From Tetracladium setigerum (Eukaryota > Ascomycota > Leotiomycetes > Helotiales), in the NCBI GenBank assembly GCA_031472005.1, contig PZJY01000008.1:1984001-2048000 (forward strand): DNA of 64,000 nucleotides, read 5' to 3'. This document shows, piece after piece, positions 23,775 to 35,025 of this stretch (the first letter of the stretch is position 1; each line of letters starts with the position of its first letter). The notes beneath the pieces are model-generated. The model did no database searches. It saw only the letters and a list, made by a program, of their open reading frames with translations, and was not told where the DNA came from. The position numbers were made by a program, and so were the translations under genes.

Positions 23775-24197
23775 ATGAACCGATCACTTCTTTCACATTC
23801 AAAGCGCAACCTCGACATCCTCACAACCCGCCCTTCATCTCACAGAATCACTCACCAAAGTGCCCCCTACTCACCTCCACAATCTCTTCTCCCCACCTCA
23901 CCCAAGCACATCTCCACTCGACAGTACCACGTCTCTCCCACGCACTTCTCCCCACAACCATCATCACCAAAACCTCAACCTGCGAAGAAGCAAAGTCAAG
24001 ATGAGCCCATGAAAGGAGTTCCATTCTCTGAACTAGGAGCGACCAAGACGGTGAAAGTGGTGGTCATCATCGCCATATCGATCATTGCAACGGTGGAGAC
24101 GATCGCGTATGTGAATTGGGCGTACGCATGGTGGAATCGAGAGAAGAAGGTTGTTGAAGAAGTGGATGAGAATGTTGACTGGTGGGAACGAAAGTGA
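23775..24197 (+). CDS. Small single-pass membrane protein, probably mitochondrial
   Basis: A 140-residue protein from ATG 23775; the frame is open further up to another ATG at 23706. I prefer the inner start because it begins a basic, hydroxylated, acid-poor N-terminus (MNRSLLSHSKRNLDILTTRP) like a mitochondrial presequence. A Pro/Ser/Gln-rich linker follows, then the motif MKGVPFSELGATKTVK, one transmembrane helix of about 20 residues (VVVIIAISIIATVETIAYVN), WAYAWWNR and an acidic end (VDENVDWWERK). No family recognised. Composition and the helix suggest an inner-membrane protein facing the matrix or intermembrane space; this is inference. Confidence 0.6.
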   Translation: MNRSLLSHSKRNLDILTTRPSSHRITHQSAPYSPPQSLLPTSPKHISTRQYHVSPTHFSPQPSSPKPQPAKKQSQDEPMKGVPFSELGATKTVKVVVIIAISIIATVETIAYVNWAYAWWNREKKVVEEVDENVDWWERK

Positions 24198-25383
24198 TCT
24201 TGTTTGAATTTGAACGTTGGAAAGATATAAGTTGAGGGAGCTATGGATGGGATTGGTGAAAGAAAGTGTCTGGCGTTCTGAGCAGCTCAACTTGGCATTG
24301 TTTGTTTATTTTGATACCCCCTCTCTTCGGCGTGTATTCTAGTTTGATATATACCCTTCTCCTTGAAAGTGAAAGCTTGCGACCTTGGCGTGCATATTAT
24401 AGCATCTCCTATCAACCATCTTCGCTTCCAATAGTTGCAATAATATATTATGAGCAGTGCAGACAGAATAATAATAATGATTTTCCTTCTTCCAAGTTTT
24501 GGTCGGAGAAAACCCGGTACGCACCACAAAATCTCCATGCCAAGAGAAAGCCACCGACGGCAGAGGTTGTGGTCGTTCGTTCGTATTGCAAGGAATTGCT
24601 GATGGGGCCACCAACGACAAGCTTTTTCTGCCTTTCCAGGCTGCCACCGTTTGCCCATTTGCCCCATCCTTACACTGTCTTCCAGAACATCTCATGACAC
24701 ACAACTCCACAACTCATGAGATTTGTCGACACCACAAAATCCCACCCAAGCTCGCACGCAATAAATAACGAATGATAAGCTGCAAGCCTTATTCTTGCTG
24801 CTGCTTTGCACTCCCTCCAATACAACGGTTTTTTTCCTTTTGGCAAACGAAGCAAGTTCGCCGAGTATTTCTGTGCCACACATCTGTTGCACTGTTACAT
24901 CCGCCGTTGGTAATTCCAGCTTGGCTGACGATTTCACGTGCAGTCGACCTGCCTATCCAGGAAAGATCTCACCACCCCTTCTCAAATTCTCAAATTCTCA
25001 ATGTCTCTTTGGTGTCTTGACTCTGGAGGTCGATTCTTGTTGCACAGGGTGCGGGGTTTATTCAGCTACTTAAATTAGGCCGTATAGAGTTTGCCCTCGC
25101 GAGCACGCAATTGCTAGGCGATCGAAGCAATAAACTCTTATGTTGCTGCCAATTCCTTCTTTTCTTCTCTTGTTTTTCTCTTCTTTGACGCCACAAAAGC
25201 TTCGGTGACTTGGTATATAGGCAAAGTCATTACACGCAGAGACGAGCTGTTGTGCACACACACTACTGCTCTGTCGTCGTTGGAAGTTTTTATACTCCTC
25301 CGTACTCTGTTTGTGTATCGATATACAAGCCTGCACACCAAGTGTTTTCTATACACATCTTTTCGAGAGTTTTCGAGCTCATC
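24198..25383. other. Intergenic: permease promoter
   Basis: About 1.2 kb upstream of the amino acid permease. One TGATAAG (GATA-factor core) occurs near 24772, of possible interest for a nitrogen-regulated permease, though a single site is weak evidence. Short ORFs on both strands look like chance. Confidence 0.4.
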
Positions 25384-27448
25384 ATGGCCCATCACCATAC
25401 CTCCTCCGAGGACTCGGTCCATGCTGCAGGACATCAATACACCACCACGCCGCATGAGAAGAGCCACCACCAGAACAACACCTATGTTCCCGATGAGAAA
25501 GACATCAAACACAGCGAATCCGACCCTGAACTCGCTGGTCATGGAGCAGGAGGAAGCGGCCACCCCAATCTTCTCGTGCAGCAGGATGTCCTCGCACGCA
25601 AGCTGTCCGCACGCCAAGTTCAGATGATTGCTATCGCGGGCACCATTGGAACTGGTCTTTTCCTCGGTACCGGGAGATCTCTGGCCCGAGGAGGTCCAGC
25701 TTCGATGTTGATCTGCTATGCCCTGACTGGCGCCGTCATTTTTGTCACGATGCTAGCTCTTGGCGAAATGGCCGCTTTCATGCCTATTGCGGGATCTTTC
25801 TGTACATATGCTGGGAGATTTGTCGATGATTCCGTTGGTTTTGCTTTGACTTGTATGTGGGAAACTCCTCTGTCCAAGCATTCAGATACTTGTCACGTGA
25901 TCACTATATGTCCTCTGTCTTAGCTCTAACATTCGGAATTTTAGGGAATTATTGGGCAAACGACGCCATTGCTGTGGCTTCGGACTTGGTAGCACTGCAG
26001 TTGCTACTAGATTACTGGGAGGCTGAGATTCCAGGATGGGGACTGGCCTTGATCGTGTGGGTTTTCCTGATTGGCGCCAACATCATCACAGTGCGCTTAT
26101 ACGGCGAGGTAAAGCTACCCATCTTCTCACCAAAGAAGCCGATTCTAACTCCTCCCTAGCTCGAATACTGGATGAGTATCCTGAAAGTTGCAACGATCAT
26201 CATCTTCATCTTCCTCGGAATTGCAGTCAACTGCGGAGGCAACACAGACCGCACCTACATTGGAGGCAAATTCTGGAATATGGGAGATGCGCCATTCGTT
26301 GGTGGCATTGGGGATTTGCTTCGGTTTTTGTGACGGCTTCTTTTGCATGTTAGTACTTTGATTGTTGCGTTGATTGTGAAATTGAATGCTAATGTGGGAT
26401 TAGATGGTGGTACCGAGTCCATTGCCATTACCGCTGGCGAGACCAAGAACCCCACGAAGAATATGCCGCGGGTTGTCAAGAACGTCTTTTGGCGAATCAT
26501 GATCTTCTATATCATTTCTGTCCTCCTCATTGGTCTTAATGTGCCATAGTAAGTGATTTTGCTATACCCTGTCCTTGGACCCTTCTCGGACAAAATCCAA
26601 ACACACCCACAAAACAAAAACGCTAACATCTTATCCTCCAGCACATATCCCAAACTCTCCACCAAATCCGCTGCCACATCCCCATTCACCATCGTTTTCA
26701 CCATGGCCGGCTCCAACGTCGCAGGCAGCTTCATGAACGCCGTCATCATGACGAGTGTCATCAGTGCAGGAAACCACGCTCTATTTGCTGGAACCAGATT
26801 GCTCTACGCATTAGCCAAGGATCGTCATGCACCACAGTTCTTTTCCAAGTTAAACCGCAACAAAGTTCCGTGGATTGCTGTTCTCGCTACCAGCTCTATT
26901 TCTTTGCTTTGCTTTGGCGCTTCGTACATTGGTGCTGGGTATGTCATTTATTCTCATAATTTTATTTTTTTTCTATTTCTTTTATAGATCGCTAATTCCT
27001 TGTCAGACAACTGTGGACCTGGCTCCAAAACTTGGTCGGTGTATCAAATCAAATTGCCTGGCTCTTCATCAACATCACCTCCATCCGCTTCCGCCAAGGC
27101 CTCGAAAGACAGGGCAAGACGCACCTCCTGCCATTCAAGAACTACCTCTACCCATACGGTCAATACATCGTGATTGTCGCTATCACGATTATCATTGGCG
27201 TCCAAGGCTGGACGGCCTTCTCGCCCCGATTTAACGCCATTGATTTCGTCAGCTACTACATTCAGATTCCGCTAATGATTTTATTCATCACGGTGTGGAA
27301 GCTCATCAAGAGAACAAAGCTCGTGAGATTGGAGGATATGGATTTGGAAACGGATGTATTTGTTATTGGGGAAGAGGAGAGATTGGAGGAAGAGAGGGAG
27401 AAGACTGCACAAGGAAAAGCGCGGGCGATCTTGCGCTGGATCTTTTAG
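25384..27448 (+). CDS. Amino acid permease (fungal YAT/AAT family)
   Basis: Plasma-membrane proton symporter for amino acids. Exons: 25384-25852, 25945-26108, 26160-26348, 26404-26548, 26642-26938, 27007-27448. The corrected product is 568 residues with 12 expected membrane spans. Family landmarks are GTIGTGLFLGTGRSLARGGP after a hydrophilic His-rich N-terminus, ALGEMAAFMP, NYWANDAI after the first intron, and GTESIAITAGETKNP after the third. Exon 3 has a frame break at GGGG 26310-26313. One more G restores GGIGGFASVFVTASFAYGGT and also puts exon 3 into the phase needed by its donor. Substrate cannot be told; the NYWANDAI region resembles broad-range and dicarboxylic permeases. The cytoplasmic C-terminus is Glu/Arg-rich. 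Confidence 0.9.
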
Positions 27449-28096
27449 GTTGTTCCCCTTTTGGTCGAAATCTCTTTTTTCGTTCCTTTGCTTACCCAGC
27501 AAACCAATTGATACCATAATATTTGCACCTTTCCACGAATTAGGTGAAAGATATTTCTGATCCTAGCTAAAGATGTCATCCCAGCCTACCATCCAAGTCA
27601 GTCTTGTCTAGTCTCGATTCAGTGTGCTCAATGTTCCGAAGATCCGAAGTAGCCTGTTCCTAGCCTACTGAGTAATTGAGGATACTTCCAAGGGAATCTT
27701 TCTGTATTCCATATGTTGGCAATCCCAGAATAGACCCAGAAGATCAGCCCTAAGGAATCCATGGCTGCTTACATAGTTTGAACAGGGATGTCTCTAATTG
27801 GTTGAGAATAAGATCTTCCACGTCAATTGGCTCAGAGTAAGAGACTCGCTAATCGATTGGCGGCGACGACTTCCCGCCCCAAAACTTTCCCTTAGTTTTG
27901 AATGAGACATCACGCCAAGGGATAAGCTGCTGAGCCGTCATGAATACATTGCATCCTTTTGCTACCTTGGATTTGTATCTCGTTGTATGTCACTTGATCC
28001 TCTCATGTTCCTCTCTCTCTCTCATTCATCTTGCATAAACTCTAGAGTCGTAGCTGAATTTCACGTGGAATTCGAGTATCTAATTACCTTTTCATC
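27449..28096. other. Intergenic: P450 promoter
   Basis: Between the permease stop and the P450 start, both on the plus strand. A CT-dinucleotide run lies at about 28013-28024 near the P450 start. No gene seen. Confidence 0.5.
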
Positions 28097-30067
28097 ATGG
28101 GCGTCATAGAGCTCGTAGCTGACACCGTCCTGTCGGTGGGCATCTTCCAAAGCATCCTATCTCTCGCACTCATCTTCGCCATCACTCAATTGGCAATTGC
28201 CTACTTCACCAAGCTCAAGTATCCTGCCAACCTCCCCGAGTGTTCGAAAATGAGAAAGCCACCTCCTTCCGATGGAAGACCAGACTCATGTTCTACACCG
28301 ACTGCAAAACCCTCTTCACGGAAACATACGAACAGGTAACATCTCCCCCATTCATGTGTTTCTTTCTAGGAACCCGGCTCATCATCACAACCACAATCAC
28401 AGTACTCTCGAAATGGCAAAACAGTATTAATGCCTGGACTTGGCTTTCGTGACGAAGTCATCATCCCCACGGACAGCATGCGCTGGCTGGCAAACCTCCC
28501 AGAAACGGTATGCAGTCCATATGAAGCTTTTGTCGAAGTGGACCAGGTCACGTCTGATTTGCCGCACGAGAGATTCGCTCGTGATCCTTGGGCCGGAAAT
28601 CTCGTACGGAAGGATATGAACGCCATTCTTGAGACCATCGTCGAGGGATTGAATGATGAATTGCAATACGCCTTCGACACACGCTTCGGGATGGACACCG
28701 AGGAGTGGAAAGAGATTCCGGTGCTAGAAACCATGAAATTGGTCGTTGCGCAGGCTTCGAGTCGCTTCACCGTCGGTCTTCCACTATGTATGTTTGTAAT
28801 TTAATTGCCAGTGCTATCCTCGTTTTCACCTCTAATGTACCAACTACCACACAGGTCGTAACGAGGACTACCTGAAGACGTCCTCCGCATTCGTCGATAA
28901 CTTCGTCATCAACGCCGGCGTCTGTGGTGCAACTCCCAAAGTCCTTCGCCCCATCGTTCGACCGATCATGTCTATAAGCCAACGCTTCCGAGTCGCAAGA
29001 TTAAGAGCACACCTCGCGCCCATCTACCCAAAACGTCTCGAATTCCTCTCCTCTTCTCCCTCCACCAAATTACCCGAAGAGCCACAGGATCATCTTCAGA
29101 TGATGATCAGATACGCGCAAGCCAATGTCCCAGAAGAATTCAATCTCCGTGATATAACCTGTCGCGTCGCCATCTCAAATTTGGGTTCTTACCATCAAAC
29201 AACCATCACTATCACTAACATCCTGTTCAATCTGATTTCGTCAGACGCAGAGTATAATACTATAGCTATCCTGCGCGAGGAATTCGCGCCCATCTTGGAG
29301 GCGAATGGAGGGAAGTGGACGAAATCTTGCATTGCGAAAATGGTAAAGGCCGATAGTGTTTGTCGCGAGACTTTGCGCTTCCAGCCGTTTGGAGGGCGAG
29401 CACTTCTGAGGAAAATCATTGCAAAGGAAGGAGTAGTTACACCGGTACGTCATGATAATACTTTTTACTCGTCTGTTATGGTCCCCGTTTTGGTCACCCT
29501 TCAAGAAGTAGTTCTTTACTTCGGTCCTCAACCTTAGAAATTCTGGCAATCCCCAAAAGAGAACACTTCTAGAAATCCAGCTAGCTTAAAGACAAAACTA
29601 ACTTACACCACCAACAACAGGACGGTATAACCCTCCCCCAAGGCACCATGGTCTCCCTCCTCAACTGGGCCGCCCAAACCGACTCACAAACCTTCACCAA
29701 CCCCCACAAATTCGACCCCTTCCGCTTCTCCCGCGAGCGCGAGCAACAGCAAACCAACAATAAAGAATCCGCCGCCACCCCACAAACCTTCGTGACCACC
29801 GGCCCACAGTATCTCACTTTTGGCCATGGCAGACACGCGTGCCCGGGAAGATTTCTGGTTGATTTCGAGCTGAAGATGATTCTGGCGTATTTGGTGGTGA
29901 ATTATGATTTGAAGTTTCCGGAGAGTTATGGCGGTGTGAGACCGGAAAATAGGTGGATTAGTGAGGCGATTTTTCCGCCGATGGTGGAGAGGATTCTGAT
30001 TCGGAGGAGGGAGGTTGGGGGTTGTGAGGGAGGTTGTGAAGAGAGGTTTTGGAGGGGTGTGGATTGA
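28097..30067 (+). CDS. Cytochrome P450 monooxygenase, microsomal
   Basis: Haem-thiolate monooxygenase anchored in the endoplasmic reticulum by an N-terminal helix (about residues 15-37). Exons 28097-28335, 28403-28787, 28855-29444 and 29621-30067 give about 553 residues once one G is added at 28240 (GAG TGT to GAG GTG TTC). Conserved features: K-helix ETLR (ExxR, near 29370); the haem loop FGHGRHACPGRF with the cysteine ligand (near 29825); I-helix YHQTT where many P450s have an acidic residue before Thr, as in fungal ent-kaurene-oxidase-type P450s; and the early motif YSRNGKTVLMPGLGF after intron 1. A very short 34-nt GT-AG option in intron 1 was rejected in favour of 67 nt. Substrate unknown; no biosynthetic cluster genes surround it. 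Confidence 0.88.
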
Positions 30068-30075
30068 TTATTTGC

Positions 30076-30102
30076 TGTGTGTGTGTGTGTGTGTGTGTGT
30101 GT
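30076..30102 (+). repeat. (GT)n dinucleotide microsatellite
   Basis: An uninterrupted TG/GT run of about 13 units, a few bases past the P450 stop, in its 3' UTR. Confidence 0.95.
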
Positions 30103-30440
30103 TATCTATGTTGGTAAGATTCTGATTTGGAAAAGTTGCAATAAAAAGAGATAAGGTTGGATAGTGAATGATATATTGATTGGAATCTATCAACTTTGAT
30201 GGGTTAAAATGGGCACAGGTGCTAAGCGAGAGCAAGTACGCCTACTTCTTCCTCGCTCACCTAGGTGCTAAGGATTTCATACCCAGCCATCCATTCGTCT
30301 ATGAATTAAATCAAAACATTTAATTGATTCAAGTATTGTGCCACAGGCTTTCCCTTTCCTTTCCTTGCCTTATTGATACAATCAAAATACCAAATCCGAT
30401 CAAGCATCGTGCAACAAGCTTCCCCTTTCCTTTCCTCGCG
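30103..30440. other. Convergent 3' intergenic region
   Basis: Between the P450 and the unknown membrane protein gene. A near repeat of the CTTTCCCTTTCC-type pyrimidine stretch occurs at about 30350 and 30420. No gene seen. Confidence 0.4.
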
Positions 30441-31922
30441 CTAATTATCGCCCTCCTTTGCACCCTCCACAACCTCCCATCCATGTTCCATCCCACTCAG
30501 CCTCCCCTCCTCAAAAGCCTCTCTCTTCGTCAACTCAATGACGTCCTCAAATCCCTCAAGCGCCTCCTTTTTCCCCTTCAAAAGCCCCTCTCTTCCTGCC
30601 TTCTCCACAGCATTTTCAAGGGCTTCCTTCCCAACTTTCGTCATAACAACCAAACCCAATTTCTCCGCCATCTCTATAAGAGTGGTGGTATCCATCTCAT
30701 CAGCGATATGAGCAATATGGGATTGAATTTCATAATTCAAGACGTCTGATTCGGGATTGGCGCGTCGATTTGGTGGTGGTGGTGGTTTCCTCGAGGCTAA
30801 AGATGAAAGTGATGAAACTCATGAAGGAGGTGACGCCTTCGGATCCATTGATATAGAGCAGAAGTAGTATGGCAATAATGGCGCCGCATTGCAAAAGAGT
30901 TCCCACGCGAAGAGCTGTGCTCATGGGGAAGTGTCCAGGTTGAAAATGGTGTCGCTCATGTACTCCATGTATCCGACAATAAATTTGACGATATATGGGG
31001 CAAGGACAAACATTACCGCAATTCCGTATTCCTTGAGTGTGAGTTGGCGCTCTGGTGAGGAGGAGGAGGAGGAGCGTTTGGTACTCGAGTGGGAAGATCT
31101 CTGTTGGCCGGGGTTGAGGAACCAAGAGTCGGTGTAGCAGAGCAAGATGCCAGTCATCGTACCAAAATTCACCAAATCCGAAAATTCCCCTAGGGAAGCC
31201 TTCATCTGATCATCCATGACTTGGTTCTCCAGAGAGAGTATCCCGGCAATGCCAAGTACCGGTATACTGTAGAAAATTGCAGTTTTAACCCAATCTCCCT
31301 CACCCTTATGACCTCGAGCATTTTCAGATTTCTTTGCCAAGCGTAACTTTTCAGCTTGTTCAGGTGTTGCAGGTAGTAGGGACTTGTATGTGTTGTAAAT
31401 CATATTGATGAAACCGATGTTGGTGATGACGGCGAAAATGACCATGTGGTTCTCGACGGTAATCCATTGCGAAAATTCTTTGGCAATGATATGGTAACTG
31501 TACTTTAGACAGATGAGGACCCATGCGAACCAAATGACGAGTTGATCTATTATACCACCATTATCATCTTGGTTGAAGCTTTCAGTTCGGCTTGTCGAGA
31601 TGGAGCGTTCGGTTGCAATTGTTGTTGTAGTGGGAGGAGGAGCATCATCCTTTTCCTCTGAACAACTTCGTTCGCATTCCCGATGGGATGAAACCATCAG
31701 ATTTTGATGAACCTCCTCCAGAAGTGTACGCTGGCTGCAGTATCCACAATTACCCTTGTTATGTTCAACTAATGGAGTTTGGTTCTTTTCTTCTTTGCTG
31801 TGGGCCTCGTAGTGATAGAGATCATATTTGGTTTTGGCGGGCTTGGAGGGTGGTTGAATTCTTTCGCACCGTGGGCAGGGGCAGACCATGGAGACGGGTT
31901 TGGGGAGCCTTGAAGGTGCCAT
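30441..31922 (-). CDS. Multi-pass membrane protein of unknown function
   Basis: Not recognised. The N-terminus has paired cysteines (CPCPRC and, about 50 residues on, CGYC) that could bind metal. Hydrophobic spans follow: LVIWFAWVLICLKY, MVIFAVITNIGFIN, TAIFYSIPVLGIAGIL, FGTMTGILLCYT, AVMFVLAPYIVKFIV and, past a frame break, VGTLLQCGAIIAILLLLY and SFMSFITFIF. About seven spans with a Ser-rich loop (SSHSSTKRSSSSSS). One missing base at 30930-30931 (TT for TTT) explains the first break. A second change near 30790-30830 goes to a third frame that encodes a Glu/Lys-rich soluble tail ending at TAG 30441. That second junction could be two lost bases, one extra base or a separate gene, so the 3' boundary is uncertain. 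Confidence 0.55.
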
Positions 31923-33866
31923 TTTGGATTTTGGTTGGAATATTGGCGGGTGTGGTATACTTGAAATGAATTTTCAAAGAGGAAGGGTCTCGAAAAAAGG
32001 GAATGGATAAAGAGGGTGCGATGGAAGTCGTGGCCTAAGTATCTTTTAAATTCTCACATTAATCAACTTAACTTGAAGTCTAGTTCAATGGAGAAAAATT
32101 CATTATTATTAACGTTTAGACTAAGATCACGAAAAGGGTAAGATTGTTAAGTTCTTGTGTTGTCTTGAAGGTTTTGGTGGTGGGTTCTTACTGGTGTTAG
32201 TACGGAGTTGTTGAACTCTTTCGCTTAGTTCCTCATATCAGTTCTTTCTACTTTCAGCACATCTGCAGAATTACAGCTTATTACATAATACCTGAGCTAA
32301 TTTGCTGTTAAAAAAGGATTCCAGGTAGTTGTAAGTAAGAAAACGAAACGAATTCGAAAAAGTGATCCCCAAATAATTAGGTGGAAGGTGAATAGGTGAT
32401 CATCCAAAAACTTCACTTTCACCAATACCGAACTAACCTGAACCCAATCCAAACAATTTAAACCGCAAGTAGAGGTCTTCACAAAAGCTAATACCGTGAT
32501 GAACGAATGAGATTACTACCCATTTGCAACGACTCACCACTTACTCCCCCACATTCCCACAACCTGGCCTCCAAACACACAACAAGACTAATTTCCTGAC
32601 TGCTAGCCCTACCCGTTCACAAGCCCTGTCATTCAAATTCTTGTCTCTTCCGTGAATCTTTTTTTTGTGTTGGGTAGTTTCATGGTTAAGCCACAATGAG
32701 AGTGAGTCTCTTCTTCTCAAAGAGAAATATGCCCATTTGATCGCCCCCTCATCTTTGTGGTAATTACAAGTTTTCTCTCATTCTCCTCACATAAGGCTTC
32801 CGAGGCTTCTTAGCTCTCGATTACTGGCCTAACGGCGCAAGCCCTAAGTTCTTGGGTTTTAGTGACGTATTCACTTGGCGAGTTTATTATTTAAAAATTG
32901 GTTGAGATGTATTTTATTGGTAAAGAGATATAATCTTTTCACATTGAATGTTTATCACAGAAATAAAGAATAGGCCTCCGTGATATCAAAGCACATAACT
33001 TGCATTCTAACTATATCTCCCAGCTCTGTTCTGTGCAGATCTGGTGAAAATCTCGGCTGTAATTGAGCCAAAAATTGTTGTAGCAAGTGAAGAGTGTATA
33101 TCAACTTGCTAGATAAAGGACAAAATGGAATTTGAGAAAGACTAGGTCAGATCTCTTACCATACCGAATAAAATAGAATCGTGTAAACATAAGCACCAAC
33201 TTTGATGAAGTAGAGATCCTACAAGGAGCCACATTCTGCCTTGAATGGTCTAACTTCTAAGTATCTCAGGGCAGGCTTAAACGACAATCGTGTAAGCATC
33301 ATCTCTCAATCAAGTGATATCCCGACACAGAGAACAGGAAAAAGTCACATCAGTAGATTTTGAATATTCGTGCAGTACTTTACTTTCGATGGAAAAATGG
33401 GATTGTGTCTGGATAGTAGCTTGACCACGGATAGCCCAGGGAAGACTCTGCCTGCGCGGCAGTGGCGCTCGGAGAGCCAGCGGAGCGACACTCAAGTCCT
33501 TTTTCTTAAACCATATCCATAACAGATTAGAGGTAGAAGAATAGAGAAATAGAAAAAACAGATCGAAATCAAAAAGCGTTTGAAGATATTCAGCCCGAAG
33601 TTAATATACTACTGAGAAGCAGATATACCCTACTTAAAGCAATAAGTCGCAGTCTGACAAGTCGTAATCGATCGTAATCGACTGTACCTACGGTATATAC
33701 CTAATATCCAAAATGCTGAGAACAACACCTCTACATCCACCAACCCACCAACCTCAAAAACGCGGGAAACCCACCTCCTATCTTTGCCTAGCACATCTCT
33801 CTCTCCTCCTCCATTTACAAAAACAAACCCAAAATAATCTTTAATTCCAATCATTTCGATTTGATC
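31923..33866. other. 1.9-kb AT-rich intergenic region
   Basis: Lies between a minus-strand promoter and the 3' end of the DUF7704 gene. It is AT-rich (especially 32040-32500 and 32880-33300) with no open frame over about 75 codons, no family signature and no obvious terminal repeats. It may be decayed sequence. I see no RNA gene. Confidence 0.5.
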
Positions 33867-34325
33867 TCACTCCCTCCCCACCCCCAACACAAACGCCAAC
33901 CTCAAAACCGCGCCAACAATCAACGTCCCATTCCCAAACCACTCATCCATACTCCACCCTACCACATTCACCAACCTCTCAGGCGCAACCTCCCAAACAG
34001 CATAAATATGACCTAAATCAACACACATCAACCCCGCTAGAATACCAACCCAGACATTCTTTTCGCGGGTAAGTCGTAGCACGACACCTTGGAGGAGGGC
34101 AATGAGGAAGTACATGGCCGCGATGTTGGTGAGGAGGAGTTTGGTGGTGGGGTTATGGGGGAGGAGAGGTGGTGAAAGGGTGGTGAGGGGGAACGGTGCT
34201 GGTGAGGAAGGATTGGGGGAGGTGAGGATGAGGGTTGTACCGATTAGAGCGAGGAGGGGGTCGATGTGGAGGAAGTAGATGGTGTAGATGGGGGAGATGC
34301 GGTGGATGAGTTTGGGGGAGGACAT
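33867..34325 (-). CDS. DUF7704 family four-span membrane protein
   Basis: A 152-residue protein from ATG 34325, where MSSPKLIHRISPIYTIYFLH begins. The frame stays open up to 34403, but the extra 26 residues look unlike family members. It shows the DUF7704 hallmarks: an N-terminal Pro-x-x-Tyr patch followed by FLHIDPLLALIGT, and a later LAGLMCVDLGHIYAVWEVAP with the conserved DxxH. Four hydrophobic helices are visible (about residues 10-30, 55-75, 85-105, 130-150). Members are common in Pezizomycotina, and their function is unknown. Single exon. Confidence 0.75.
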   Translation of the reverse strand: MSSPKLIHRISPIYTIYFLHIDPLLALIGTTLILTSPNPSSPAPFPLTTLSPPLLPHNPTTKLLLTNIAAMYFLIALLQGVVLRLTREKNVWVGILAGLMCVDLGHIYAVWEVAPERLVNVVGWSMDEWFGNGTLIVGAVLRLAFVLGVGRE

Positions 34326-34403
34326 GGTTTGGTAGGATTTGGAGGGGGATTGTGGTTTTTTCCTTAAGTGGTCCTTTAGGGTGGCGATGGTGATAGTGGG
34401 CAA

Positions 34404-35025
34404 TTCAAAGGATAGTGGATGTAGAGATCATGATAGAGATATGTGAGGTTGCAGGGTGTTTTCATGAAAGAAAGATAGATATAAGTCAAGCTTAGCTGAG
34501 GTTGTGAAAGATGTAGTCGTACAGTAGTTCAGCTAGCTGGCTGCCGCTTTTGCAGCATAAAAACAAAACCAAGAGCCAATTGATTCGAAAGCCTGGATTT
34601 ATTTATATCTGATGCTATCGCTCAACTTTATTCACTTTCATTAAATTTCCAAGTAATCGCAATCTCTTGTTTGTCTGTTTGGGCAGTTTGAAGTGAATGG
34701 GTTTTTTTTTGCTTTGCGTATTCTTACAAGTACTATTCTCTCTCTCTCTCTTCCGCTCTCTCTTTTTCTCTCTCCTTTTCTCACACTCTAAAATACAACA
34801 TTCTTTTTCTACCCAGCTAGCCATGCATGCATGCAAATACGAATTTCCATCCTTTACTATACATTTCCTCTCATTCTCTCCCCTCCTCTCGTATCGCCTT
34901 TCACTCCACAACATCAACAACAAGAACAAGAGAATATGCTACACCTCTCATACATATATGTCATACAACCACCCACTTTCCCTTCCTTTCTCCTTCCCTT
35001 TCCTTTCCCTGCTCTCCCCCTGCCT
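34404..35025. other. Intergenic: DUF7704 promoter and mL46 3' flank
   Basis: Contains a pyrimidine tract with CT repeats (about 34735-34775). Plus-strand open frames over this tract are low-complexity. No gene supported. Confidence 0.45.

Noticed and set aside
28336..28369. 34-nt GT-AG intron in the P450
   Set aside because: Shorter than fungal introns normally are; the 67-nt alternative (28336-28402) gives a junction matching the family.
31923..33866. Possible transposon in the AT-rich gap
   Set aside because: No transposase or reverse transcriptase motif, no terminal repeats seen.
25384..34403. Secondary-metabolite cluster around the P450
   Set aside because: No synthase, terpene cyclase, NRPS/PKS, pathway-specific regulator or tailoring partner nearby; an amino acid permease and unknown membrane proteins are not enough.
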